A stretch of DNA of 64,000 bases, taken from positions 8,368,609 to 8,432,608 of the forward strand of contig CM041084.1 in NCBI GenBank assembly GCA_023079485.1. Direction: 5' to 3'. Below are positions 1-11,596 of this stretch, one piece after another (position 1 is the first letter of the stretch; each line of letters starts with the position of its first letter). A program made the translations under genes and the position numbers. This stretch comes from Archilochus colubris (lineage: Eukaryota; Chordata; Aves; Apodiformes; Trochilidae). Under the pieces are notes generated by a model. It ran no database searches, was not told the DNA's origin, and worked only from the letters and a program-made list of their open reading frames with translations.

Positions 1-2727
1 CTTTAAATATAAACTTCTGGAGCTGGGCTTCAGACGACTCAGGCATCTTGGTCAGCTTCTCCTCCTGATGCCTTGGAAAGTTGTGGCCCTTTCCCATACA
101 TATTATTGGACAGCTTGGTCCTCAGTCTTTCTGAGTGATAGCTTTGGAACAGACATGTAAAGCCTGTCTTAAGAAGCATCATCTTGAGAAGGCTGCTGCC
201 ATTTACAAAGAAGAAGAGGCTTTCATCTTCATTATGCCTTAAATACTCTCTTAAGCCTTTTAATTTATAGACAGCAATGATGGAAAAGTCCATTATCTGA
301 GTAAACAGTTCTCTGAAATATTTGATAAATGACTTAGCTCACCAAGTGTTTCCAGAGGCTTTTCTATTTACATGTACATAGTGTGGTCTTTATTTTCCAT
401 GCTGCAAAACACAGAGATTAAAACAAGTTCTATTCCTAGAATCTGGCAATGTGGGGGCTTGGTTCAGCTTCAAGGGAGCTTGACCACCTTCAGTTCCCAC
501 CATGGGCAATGGAAGCTGAAGGCATCCAGCACCCACAAGAAGCCCATAGATGGCAATGGACACTATTTGGACCTCCAGTGTAATGTCTGATTAGATAATG
601 GTCTATCTCTAGGCAGAATGTATATTCTTGCCCTCTTGTTCTCCCTTTTTCCTTCTCTGTCTTAATAATGCATGTAGCTCTGATTTATTTTTTTATCAAG
701 ATTAACAATGGAACAATACTGCTTCAAATATTAAAAAGGCAAAGAAATGTAGGTACTGAAAAGGAAGGAAAATACCTCAATTTCAAGCCTAAAGATTACT
801 TTGGGTCCCAGAGGAAGCAGAAGCAATTTAGTGGCTGATACCCTTAGCAAGAAAAAAGGTTGTAAGATTAAGACCAACTGCTGTTTGGATAAGTGGTTGG
901 TAATTGCACATATCAGCAATTATGTGCTGTCATATCATTTTTCTGTTACCTTACTCCTCTCTTGTGTCCCGTCAGGGTTTACTTGGAATGACCCTACATC
1001 TATGGTCCTCTTTGGATTCACCTTCTTAATGTCATACAACAGTGCCTGGCAAGTTCAAAGAAAAAAGAAGTCATTATTACAGAAGATGCCTGGTGGAGGT
1101 GCTCCTCTTCACAGATGTAGCTAGAGGCTACTGCTATAATTACCAGGCTTCCAGGACGAGCAATAAAGAAAGAACTCCTGAACCCTCAAAACCCCTCTTT
1201 GTCCTACAGCCTGCCAGGGGGAGAAGTGGGTGTGTGGGGGACAGAACTGTAGCTTTAGCAGGGAGATGTTTGAGTGGGATAGAAGAGGGTTATCTCTGTG
1301 TGTGGTTGAGATGCTCTCCCAGCCAGGTGATGCAGCACCCAGCTCCAGGTCAGTCTGGAGCGGTTCATAGGGAGCTGGACAGCCCTGAGGCTTGCTTGGC
1401 AAGGGCAATTGGTTATTACCCTAAATCCTCTTCAAATGGAAAGGGGAAGCTTGAGTTCACTGGATGTGGCCTGCTTATAATTCATGCCCCATCTGGGGAC
1501 ATTTCAGGGGGTAATGGTGGCCCAGCCCTGAGATGAGGAGTGGGGCTCACTTCTGGAGCTTGACAGAGCCTTTGTGAACACCATCAGAAACACCTTTTGT
1601 CTCATGGAAGTAACTGACTGATTCCTCAATAAAGTGTGAGAAGATGACAAAGTTTGATCCATCTAAATTCACCTGCTTGTTGCCTGAGGGAAGCCTCCAG
1701 TTTATATGGCACTGGTTGCTCCCATGGTGCAAAAAATGTTCAGCTCACTTACCAGATTCAGGCAGGAGATGTGAGTGGTGCTGCCTGCACCCTGCCTGTG
1801 GTTTGTCTAGAGAGGACAGGCAATAGGCTGCCTCTCAGGTGTCCTGGTATCGACCTTCAGTGATGCCTCTGAGGGCAAAGAGTTTATAGGGAAGTAAAGG
1901 AGAGCAGGGCATTACATGAGGATCCCACCACACAAGCAGGGACAGTCCTTGACTCTGCAAGGCCATGATGGTGAGAAGCTCTGGGAAGAATGTGCAAACC
2001 ACTGTATCAGGCTGAGGGAGATGCCAAACCACAGCTGAACACAGGAGTCTTAGCAGTGATAGCTTATGGAGGAGCTAATACTCTTTGAAAAGCAGATAAA
2101 AGATTCATCAGCACAGATGAAGATATGAGAGCTTGGGCTTAGACAGTCTGTACTCCTGCCAAGAAATTGTGTGGAAGGTAGAAATGAATTTAAAAGGTTG
2201 AGTGGGGGCCAACAAGTCAATAACTGAATAATCCCACCCAGATAGGAAACCAAAGCATAAACAAGAGTCTCCACATACTGACGAGTTAGCACTGGTTGCA
2301 CTCTGGAAAGGATCCTAAAATAACAGAGATTCCTGGAGACAGAATAAACACATCTCTCAGTTGTCATCCTGAGCAGAGGGTAATTGCCTAGATGTCTGAT
2401 TGACTCACAGCTAGAACTAAATATGTAGTTCTCTGACATGCTGTCACCTCCTCTGCTGTCCGTCTTGAGATTTTTCGGTAAAGCACATCAGGAATCAAAG
2501 CAAATGTCCACAAGGAAAGATGCATCTCGACCTTGAACTTTAATCACTGGCAAAGGGCTGAAAATGTATTTAAAAGAAGCAAAGTTACCACATTCCTGAG
2601 AGCAACATTTAATCTCAGAATCCCCTGGGGGCTTGTGCACACACAATCCAACCTCCCCAACAGGGGAACAGTTGCAGCCCCTGTCTCAGGGCTGGGGAGT
2701 TGGCTCGGAGCTGTCTGAGCTCCCCAC
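1..2727. other. Intergenic or 3'-flanking sequence, nothing firm
   Basis: No recognisable gene, RNA or repeat. Short open frames on both strands show no splice or homology support. One exon-like block on the minus strand at 1753-1806 has excellent splice sites but lies beyond the predicted stop of the candidate gene. Confidence 0.6.
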
Positions 2728-2821
2728 TCAGACCATGACATAGTCCTCAGTTTCACATCTGATCCCCATTTCCTTGCCCAGGATTTCTTTCAGGTATTCC
2801 TTCAGCACTTCTCTTGTTACT
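2728..2821 (-). CDS. Candidate minus-strand terminal coding exon
   Basis: The acceptor is tcttccagcacttcag|AGTAAC; the upstream AG 8 nt earlier would put the frame into a stop, so the second AG is chosen. Completing the split codon (AG+A) gives Arg, then VTREVLKEYLKEILGKEMG and a tail ending DYVMV, then TGA. The peptide has a clear amphipathic helix pattern. No AATAAA was seen immediately downstream. Confidence 0.45.
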
Positions 2822-5800
2822 CTGAAGTGCTGGAAGAGACAGAGACGCAAAGTACCCAAGTTAGTCTTGATGACTTCTCAGAGCCACCACAAAGCTCTTG
2901 GTTAGTGATTCATATCAAGCAGTCCTGTCTGCCCTACTTTGTGCTTTGCTTCTTTTCAACCTCAGAGCTGGTCTCAGTTCAGCAATGCTAAACTTTATTT
3001 ATGTAAATAGAAGACAACCTACTCAGAATCCTTAACACTAGAATATTAATAGGAATTTTCACTCCTGGAATTTGCATCCATTTCCGTTTTGGAAGTTGCA
3101 GGGAGCTGAACAACTGTCAATGTAATACTGATTTTCAAAAGTAAAATGGCTTGGCCAAACCCCAGGCAGGTCCATCTCCTGAGAAGGATGGTATTCTGGT
3201 TCAGAGTTTAATTCCTAGTAGATATATATATGTATATAAATACTAAATGCAACGAAGTGGGAATTAATGAAAGTAACTGTTTGTTTATATATTATACACT
3301 AATGTGTAACAGATTTGTTCTATATTCTGTGACAGCTTAGGTACTTGGCTCAAGCCAGAACTAACCTGGCACATCCGAGGTGATAGGCAAATGTTTAAAC
3401 AACAGACCTTTAAAGTTAACTATTAAAGAAAGCTAGCAGAAGATGAAGGTAATGCTGGAAGAGTTCTAAGTCTCTGGTCTACCATTATGTATTTGAGGAA
3501 AAATATAGAAGACCATCATCAGGAGGCACAGATATCAGATGTATGATTAATCATGAGAGGATAAATCATGGATGTGAGGTGATCTGCACCACAGGGTGAG
3601 CTGCATCTGAGCAGTCTGTGTGGTCAAACACCAAGTAATTCCTCAGCCAATGAGGAATTCCAGAGGAGCTTCCACACAGGCTGCACTGGAACCAGATGAA
3701 AGCCAAAATAGCTAATGCCAAACCTGGGGAAAACCTGCAAGTGGCAGACTGGGGAAAGGAGGTCCCATCACCTCCCACCATGGGTCTGCTACAATCCCTG
3801 CTGTGAAACTGCCTGCAGGGCAGCAGCCCAGCATTATCTCCAGAAATTATGGCATGGGGCAGGTGGAGGGACAGTTGATTCCTTCTCCCCCAGAAAATGG
3901 GACACTGGAGGCACAGGAAGGCTCAGGCACAGGGTGAGGCAGTAGAAACCACACACCTCAAATCCCAATTGGTGCCCCAAGAAAAGACTGTCTTCTCACT
4001 CTTCATTCAAGGATTCACATGGCAGTGAATTCCTGCTCAGAGTGAGCTTGTGAGGCTGATTTACAATCTTTTTGCCTCACCTTATATCCACCTGTGCAGC
4101 AAAAAAGCATTTTCTAACAGAAACTTCAATGGAGCTATCACTTTGTGAGCACCACAAGTATGTATTTGTACAAAGCAACCTGTCTAATACATCTTCAAGA
4201 TAGAAGTTTGAGATGTAGAGAATTTTATCTGAAAAAAACACCAACAGGCATTCATGCACAAGAGGATAACTTCAGACCTATCCACCTATCAATTCAACTC
4301 CAAGCTCTATGTAGATAGAGAAATCAAGTGGGAGATAAAGGAAGCAGACACATGTAAAATGAATTCTGCAGGCAGAGAAGAACAGGATGTCTCTTGAAGC
4401 ATTGCTAAACCAAGTTTTGGAGAGAAAAGTGGCTATTACCCTGCCTGTGCCTCCTGCACTCACAGGCACGACCTTGGGGTTGAATGGATGTGCTCAGCTG
4501 AGTCAGTCACATGTGCCCTAAGGGACTGGGATGGCACATGTCCCCACTGAAGCCACCTCACTCTCTACCCACATTGACCTACTCATCTTTCACTTTTCTT
4601 TTACTGTAGGAAGAATATTACAGCAACAGAGGGAAAAAGGGAGTGGGATGGAAGGCAGCACAGACAGGAGGAACCCAGCCCAAGCAGAAAATCAGGTGCT
4701 CTGTTGGTGCTCCCTTGGTCTGATTTCATACCAGTGATGATCAGAAATAAGTGCAGTGATTTAAAACCAGAATCAATGAGAATAAATTAAAAAACGGTAT
4801 AAATGAGTACCAAATTTTATTTGTCATCAAGAACCCTCACTCAGAGAGACTGCAAAGGCAGAAGACTCTTCATTCATTTACATATTAAAACTCAACAGAT
4901 GATGAAGGAGAAGCAAGTACAGGAATAGCAATTTTCTTAGTTATATTTATTAATTTTCCTTTTTGCCCAGTAAACTGTATGCCCAACAGAAAGGTGACTG
5001 TTTCAGTTAATTTTGTAAGGGTTGTTTTACACCACCATACACCAGTATACAGCACATTAACTTAAAGTCATTTAACATGGTCAAAAAGAATGAGATGATG
5101 TAATGCTTAGGAAACGTGTAGCAACATCTTTTGTGCCTTTCATGAGCAATGCCTGCCTGCACACCCACAGGGAGCTCTGCCATTTCAGCTGGGCTGTGTC
5201 TGCCTCTATTTGAGGAGAAGTTTGTCTGCAGAGCCTGGAGCTGAGCATCACCTTGAGGCATTGCTACAGCAAAGGATGCTGCTGCCCTGCCCCGGACACG
5301 CAGAAGTTCACTTGTGTCCCCGCAGCACAGTTGGCCATTGCCACCTTATCTTTGTGATTGTTAAAGGGATGGGTGCTCTCTCTCAAAGCCCACTGTGCAA
5401 AAGGTGGATCCCAGAGATGTTATTTTAAACTTCCATTTTCCCTTCAAGTGCCGTTTGGATTTATTTTTTCTCTCTCCCATGTTATTTCACATTAACTGTA
5501 CTCCGCTACAGGGAGTATCAGAAAATATTACCTAAGCTTGAGAATAGGTTTGCTCTCAAGTGACATCTTCCAATACTACTGATTTATACCCTTTTCCTGC
5601 ATTGATCTGTTGGGAGCTTTCATCAGCTATATCTGACATAAACATGGTATTATTCTGTATTGCATTATACCCTAGAAATCCACTCAAATCCCTTTGCTCC
5701 TCAAATTAAAGCAATATGCATTACAGTGTCCTGATTTCCTTCTATTCTTGCATTTGCATTTTTGTACCATGCTCTAGATTACTCATGTATATTTTGGCAT

Positions 5801-8800
5801 AAGCATCTCCCTGTTCATTTAATAATATTGCCTTTAATCTTCATTATACCTTGAAGCATACAAACCCCTGGCCCCATAGGACACATGGAGACATTTCATT
5901 CCCACAGTGGCTGGATTTCTGTGGAAGTTATTTAAAGCAAATGTCATGTTGTTCAGAAGCCCAAGCCTTGTTCCAGGGCAATCCCATGGACACCCACAAT
6001 GTACCTCTGGTCTCCCCACTCCACACAGCCTGAGGTTCACCTCCTGCACTGCAGATCACTGCACTTTCAGGAAGGGACTTCTCCTCTCCTCCTGCCACAG
6101 TGGCACAGACTGCAGCTCTACAGCCAAATGGATTTTAGTTGTGTGGCTCTGCTGGGGTGCTTGAGCTCTTCAGTAGTTTAACCACAGAATTCACTTGCCC
6201 ATAAGCAGCTTTTTGATGGCAGAAATAGAGTAGCAGCTGTAGATTGTACTTTTACATTCCTTCCTTTGTTCCTATTCGCTTTGAGCTTCTTCTGACCACC
6301 AGAATGATCCACTACTGTATTTCTGACAAAATGTAATGCTCCAAGAGTACATGGAACAATATATCTCATTGTTTGGTTATTAGGTGGGGTTAAGTTTTTT
6401 TGTTTACTTCCCAGCTTTGTTTAGTGGTAGGAATACAGGGAGGTCCAATGTTTGCCCCAATCAGACACTAATAGTTATACTGGAAATTAATTAAGTCAGC
6501 CAAGCCACATGACACATTTGAAAGGGCAGGATTTCCCTTGTAAAAGAAGCTTCAGGCTTTTCTGAGATAGTATATAGACATGTTTGTTCAGAGTTGCTCC
6601 ACTTGATAGCCACTCTAGATAACCTGGTGTTACTCCTTATTCCAAACTTTCCTGGACTATTATATACCCTCAGAATGTGATCTAAAGTAAAACTGGTAAG
6701 AAAATTCATGTCAAATTTAGGGACAGGTGAGTTTTTCCACACATGGGAGAGAATAGAGAAGACCCAAGTTTGATTCCAGTTATAGCTATAGTTACAGTTC
6801 AAAGTGTCTCCATTATTGTTTGCTCTGATTTTCAAACATCCTTGGCAAGGTATCTGAAATCTGCCTTAAAGAACAGAGCACCACAGACTCTGCAGGCAAT
6901 CAGAGTGCACAGTGACACAAAAAATTTCCATTTGACCAGGCTCAGGATTGGCTCTCAAGGAAGATCTCCAAAGCTGCAGCCCCTTTACAAAGAGCAGCAA
7001 GCAGCCTGCAACGCTGAGATCCAGCAAGCAGTGCCCCATGGCAGTGAGAAAATGCAGTGTAGTCTTTGGGTCCAATGTCAGCAAAACAACTGAAAAATGA
7101 ACAGTTACTTGGAAGGGAGGAGCTTTGGTATGAGCCAGAGCAGGAACTGAAGTTTGGCAAGAAAATCACTGTCATTTGTAGTCATATTGGAAATATGTCT
7201 GCAGCTTCCATGTCAGAATGGGAAACCTCTTTCTCCACCCATCTTCAGGCAATGTCCTCTTGCAGAGCCCCTCATCAGTTCAGAGTAGCTTCAACCGCAG
7301 CCAGTCACATATAGATGTCCTTGGAAGACAGTCCAACATTGTTGACCCCCTGAAACTACCCTGGCCTGTGTGAAGCCCCCCTGAACCTCCCTGGCCTGTT
7401 CACATAAAAAAGCAAAAGATGTTAAAAGCAAACAAACTTTTACATCTGACCCAAGCAAAAGAGACCCATCTCCACTGATGTCCACTAGGCAAAAATAAAA
7501 AGGACAGACAAAAAGACAGAGGACTAAGGAGAACAGTCATGTTGTGCATATCAGAGCAAGGAAAATACCATTGTATATTCATTAAGATTTGTTCAAAAGT
7601 TCAGAAAATTCCCTCCAGTAATATAATGGTTGATAATTCAATTTATTTATGTTTTTAAGGCATGAAGACTAGTTTTAATTTCCCTCAACTCTACCTCTAT
7701 TATTATTAATCTACTTATCTTCTAAAAAGATCATCTAAACTACACTTCTATAGGGAATGTGATCTTTGGCCATGTAGGGCTTTGCAATTATCCAGTTCTG
7801 AATGAACTTGTTGTTAAAACATTTTTTAAGTCTAATGAAAACATTAGATCAATTCCTCCCAGTGATAGTTGTCATTAAATCAATAGTGTGTGTAAGTCCA
7901 TTATACTGATATTTGACACGAAGTGCCGAAGGTCTGCTAACAATGAAACCATACTGAAGTGTGTCCTCCACTAAGCATACTTCATACAAGATAAAAATCT
8001 GTTAAGTCTACAGTAACCGAAACTTTTCTTCTTTAACTAAAATAAACAGCTGAAATGTTGCTCTAACTCACACTAGGACCACCGTGATCACACAGCTTTT
8101 GGAGCTGGTCCTTTTATCACACCTTTATCACAGCTATGCTCTCAAATCGGTTAGAAAAAAAACACATATCTTGTTTTGATTTGTTTGTTTATCTGTATGG
8201 CTTACAGAGCACAGGCAGAGACTTTGTAATGAAGTTCTGCTAAGCATGGAGAACTTGATCCGACCCCCTCTGAAAGCAACAGCACTGTCACATACCTCAG
8301 TGGGAATCAGGCTGTTCCTCAAGTCCCTGGGAAAGGAAAGGTCTTCCCATTGCAGAGCAGCATCTCTGCATCACAGCGGAGGAGCTTGCAGGGGAAAGAA
8401 ACACAAACAGACCCATTTCCCCGTGGAGAAGGGCAGTTTCTTTGCAGTTGCCATTATTTTGCAAATGAGAAAAATTATTGAAAGACTTCTGACTCTGTTA
8501 AATATTTTTCTAGTGGCCTGCAAACTCAGTTTCCATTCCTACCGTGGGAGCATCGCTGTCAATGCAGTCCTGCCAGAGTGTGATGTCTGTTGTGGTACCT
8601 AATGCATTTTTGCCATGAGAGAAATATAGAACTTGATAAATTAGCTGGCTGATGGAAAGACTGAAGTCCAGAGAGGAGCCATTCAGCTTGCCATTTCTTA
8701 AGATGTGTAAATCCACCAAATTTTCAGTAGTAACATGGAACATTTGCTCACAGGCAAAGGAGCTGTGAGCATGCAGGTGTCAATGGCATTGACAATTTTA

Positions 8801-10689
8801 TGGCTGAAAAGATCACTTTAAACTGAAAATTCAAACTAATTTATTTGAAAAATGTTAAAGGTTTACTACTGTGGACAGAGGACCAGCAAAATTCTTCATC
8901 AAGCATTTTTATTTTTTTTTTTTAATTTTGGCTCCCAGAAATGGTATTTTTTAACAAACAAATGAAATAATCGATCGGGGTAAAAAATAATCACCCGAGA
9001 CATTCGCCGAGACGTCGGCTTCCTTAATTCCTGCAGCGGAAAATCCCAAGCAGAGCAGAAGGGGAGGGAGGACCGAGGCAGCCCAGGGTCCTGCCCTGCC
9101 CTGTGCTCTGGCTCCCACTAACGGCTGCAGGGGAAACCTCGGTCGCTCCCCACGGAGCAGAGAGGAGGAAAACCCTGCAAAAGGTTCTTCACCACAATTT
9201 TAGTGTTTAGTTTTAAAATACCATCGTTTCTACACCTATAATATAAGATGAACAGAAAATAACCTGAATATTGGGTGGGTTTTATCTCACCTTCAGACAT
9301 TTGTGACAATACATCCTCATTACAGCCGAGGACTTGGGATCCAGGGTGTGATTCCCAGTGATGGTCTGACCTATTTCAGGCATGGGATGAATCTTCATCT
9401 CAATTTTGCTGCTGATTTCTGCCTTGTCTGTACATGGAGCTGGAGTGACTGGTTCTGATGTGGTGGAGACTGCCCTGGCATGATTGCAAGGAGATGATGC
9501 CACACAGGAAAAAAAGCTCTTGTGCTCGGGAAGGATGATGGTACTTCAAATGAGGATAATATGTAGGGCTTCTCTTTAGAGAGTCAAATGTGGAGAACCG
9601 TGCTATGAGAGGATCTTTTTTAGGGTTGATGAGAACTTCAACTTCCTCCACATGGGGTCTTTATATTTTGGTCAAGTCCTATCTCCAGTTCTTTTACAAG
9701 GGGAGAAAGTTGAAAAATCTCAGGTGAGAACTGGTAATTCTGGAAGCAGATGGACAAATATATTTGTTTTACATTTTAGGTCTGATAGAGATTATCAAAA
9801 CAGAGCAGTAATTTTCTGTTGGTAAGGCAGCAGAGATATCTCCCTGCAATCAGATGCAGAGACCAGGTGCAGGCTGTCCTTGGGTTCCACTTCCAAATCT
9901 CAGATAAATTTTTATAAGGCCTCTGACTCAGGAATAAACATGAGAGGATTACAGCTAATCAGATAAGTATGTCTTTATTTAACTGTAACATCAAAAATTA
10001 TGCAGTATGTTCTTAAGAGATAGAGTCTTCAATCGAATTCAAAGATATTTTGGAAAGATTTCTTTTTTTCCTTTTAATTAAATTGTGTTGATTTGATTTG
10101 ACATTTGATTTTGAGAGAACTGCCAGTGTTTCTCCTTCACCATTCTCAAAACCCTGTGTAACCTGCCACAGTCAGAAGGCTATCCCACTTCTCTTGAAGG
10201 CTGCCGGATTTTAGCTTCTCTGTGGGTCACACAGATCAGCCACTCAAACATTTCCCACCAAAGATATGGATTTCTATATATTCTATACATTCAGTGTGTA
10301 TGCACATGCAGGGAATGTAAAACTGCAGACACAAGGTTTTCCTCACACCAAGGAACAAATTACACTGGGATATGCAGCACACCAAATACCCTGAAAATAC
10401 CAGGGAAAAAGTTTTGGACAGCTTGCCCCCTGCACTGGTCCATGGTGGGGCCAGACCAGCAACCAAGGGGTATGGCCAGCAGTGGGAGGTGGAAGTGAAG
10501 TAATAGTGCTCCTTTTCAGCAGTCTGTCCATGTTGCAGTATGTTTTATATTTCAGCTCCATGGATGAAATCTCAACCTTAGGTGTTCGTTTGGTTCCCAA
10601 AACCTGCAGCACTTACCAGGACTGGTGGCACCATGGTGGAGGTGGGCAGGGCAGAGCTTCCCATCTTGATGGCAACGCTCCTTGCAGAA
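2728..10689 (-). CDS. Unidentified candidate gene, 3' part: nine phase-consistent exons
   Basis: Blocks at 10689-10617, 9469-9291, 8746-8543, 5918-5850, 5392-5345, 5105-5033, 4228-4081 and 2821-2728 (minus-strand order), optionally preceded by 11596-11491, join without a frame break and end in TGA at 2728-2730. The eight blocks from 10689 give 295 codons before the stop; nine give about 320. Several have close-to-consensus acceptors and donors. The predicted protein looks natural: a Cys-rich start (CxxxC...C, then YCHKC), a mixed alpha/beta-like middle and an amphipathic C-terminal helix (VLKEYLKEILGKE). The paired cysteines could bind zinc. I do not recognise the family. Because many splice choices were tried by eye, short exons are weakly supported; those at 8.6, 9.4, 4.1 and 2.8 kb are the most convincing. 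It could instead be a decayed gene or coincidence. Confidence 0.45.
4081..4228 (-). CDS. Candidate minus-strand exon (best splice sites)
   Basis: Acceptor gttggtgtttttttcag|ATAAAA and donor ATAAG|gtgagg, both close to consensus, with only one open frame across 148 nt. It enters in phase 1 and leaves two bases. It encodes DKILYISNFYLEDVLDRLLC at its start and FFAAQVDI at its end. The entry and exit phases match the neighbouring blocks at 5.1 and 2.8 kb. Confidence 0.5.
5033..5105 (-). CDS. Candidate minus-strand exon
   Basis: Acceptor tacacgtttcctaag|CATTAC, donor GGTG|gtgtaa. It is 73 nt and runs phase 0 to 1, encoding HYIISFFLTMLNDFKLMCC and ending ILVYG. The join to the next block reads LVYGDKILYIS, a smooth beta-strand-like sequence across the junction, which favours a real splice. 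Confidence 0.42.
5345..5392 (-). CDS. Candidate short minus-strand exon (tentative)
   Basis: 48 nt, acceptor ggatccaccttttgcacag|TGGGCT, donor AAG|gtggca, encoding WALRESTHPFNNHKDK in phase 0 to 0. The other two frames contain stops. Being short and symmetric, it could be absent without disturbing the chain. Confidence 0.3.
5850..5918 (-). CDS. Candidate short minus-strand exon (tentative)
   Basis: 69 nt, acceptor aaataacttccacag|AAATCC, donor AAG|gtataa. The phase 0 frame reads SSHCGNEMSPCVLWGQGF in its interior. A second frame is also open, so coding support is weak. Symmetric (0-0). Confidence 0.28.
5919..8542. other. Probable intron of the minus-strand candidate
   Basis: No firm exon. 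It holds a 31-nt microexon-like block (8326-8296) and a minus-strand open frame at 6491-6835 with a good internal acceptor (gaattttcttaccag at 6697-6711), whose phase does not fit the chain. Confidence 0.4.
8543..8746 (-). CDS. Candidate minus-strand exon (68 codons, strongest coding look)
   Basis: Acceptor gctcctttgcctgtgag|CAAATG and donor ACG|gtagga, 204 nt, phase 0 to 0. It is the only open frame; the other two stop within 15 codons. It reads QMFHVTTENLVDLHILRNGK and later SISQLIYQVLYFSHGKN, with alternating hydrophobic and polar residues typical of a folded domain. It follows directly from the CHKCLK end of the 9.4 kb block. Confidence 0.5.
8960..9160. other. Small CpG-rich islet
   Basis: A 200-bp patch with about a dozen CpGs (cgatcgggg, cgccgagacgtcggc, ctcggtcgctcc) in otherwise CpG-poor DNA, between the 9.4 and 8.6 kb candidate exons. 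It is too short for a classical island and contains a CRE-like GACGTC core. Confidence 0.5.
9291..9469 (-). CDS. Candidate minus-strand exon with CHKC motif
   Basis: Donor AAG|gtgaga is strong; the acceptor gccagggcag|TCTCCA is moderate. 179 nt, phase 1 to 0, 59 full codons plus a split Val. It contains SSKIEMKIHPMPEIG and ends MRMYCHKCLK. The CxxC pair near the end, together with the cysteines of the 10.6 kb block, could form a zinc ribbon; this is inference from spacing only. Confidence 0.45.
10617..10689 (-). CDS. Candidate minus-strand Cys-rich exon
   Basis: Donor CTG|gtaagt is perfect; the acceptor is aggccacccctgtag|TTCTGC. 73 nt, phase 0 to 1, reading FCKERCHQDGKLCPAHLHHG then ATSP. 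Four cysteine/histidine-rich positions are close together. The outgoing single G combines with TC of the 9.4 kb block to give Val, keeping the frame. Confidence 0.42.
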
Positions 10690-11490
10690 CTACAGGGGTG
10701 GCCTCTGAGGACCTCCTCATGTTCAAAACCACTCACATAACTGCAGAAACTAAGAATGAACTTAGAGATATTCTATGTGTTAAAGCAGAGTGTAACTTCT
10801 TCAGAGATGAGATCAGATATATCAAACCATAAAAGAGCTAAAAATTTGATGCTCTGCTTTACAGAAGGAATTACACAAGTCTATTAAGGTTGCAAATCAA
10901 GATCTCAGGAGTCAGAAAATGCCTGCCTTGGCATCAGCTGAGAAAGAGCCCTGTGTCCACTGAACTCTCCTCTCATTTTTTGCTGGAACTGGAATCTGCC
11001 CAGTGAATGAGGCAGGAAATTTGAAGAAGAGGAAGGAGACATGGTGAGGGCAGCTGAATGGTGTCCTGGGGAACTGGCTGCTATCTCTGTCCCTGCTGAA
11101 GAGTTTCTCTAAGATACTGCCAAGTCATCCAAACCATACATCGAAAGCTTTGTCTTGGTAATTGTATGGGGTTTTGTTTTTTGAATGCATAAATTAATGC
11201 CCAAAGTTCTGATTCACAAAACTGCTGAGCACTCTCGTTGCTGTGAAAGAAAACAAGGGCACTGTCCTTCTAGTGCATAAAGTACTACAGAACATGAAGT
11301 GTTCAAAAAAATCAGGTCATTAGGCATGCAAATTGGGTCATCAAAATTAGTGGATCTTTTTGACATTAATCTCTCTAGACTTCTTCCTGGGAAAACAGGG
11401 AGATCCCATACCCTACAGGAGAGTTGTGAACTAAATTAATTTAATGTTTGTTTCCCCACCAGCTCCCACTCCATCTGATGCTGATGCTAC

Positions 11491-11596
11491 TTGCATGTCA
11501 GGCAGGCTGTTTCTTTCTCTTCCTTGCTCACTGCAATCACCAAGGACACAGTCGAGGAATGGATCACTGATGTACTGGTATGGAGCATTCCCAGAC
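11491..11596 (-). CDS. Possible further 5' exon of the minus-strand candidate
   Basis: Acceptor ttccatgtctgtctag|GTCTGG, donor CAA|gtagca (weak). Phase 2 to 0, reading SGNAPYQYISDPFLDCVLGD in part. A second possible donor (GCTG|gtgggg, 15 codons on) would exit in phase 1 and break the chain. Three frames are open here on one or other strand, so support is modest. Confidence 0.28.

Noticed and set aside
39..293. 84-codon minus-strand frame at the left edge
   Set aside because: No splice or homology support; the sequence is not recognisable.
6491..6835. 114-codon minus-strand frame with internal acceptor
   Set aside because: Phase 2 entry does not fit the preceding candidate exon and no good donor was found; AT-rich chance frame more likely.
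10737..10772. 36-nt minus-strand block (NISKFILSFCSY) with good sites next to the Cys-rich exon
   Set aside because: It would leave an intron of only 47 nt to the 10.69 kb block, too short for vertebrate splicing.
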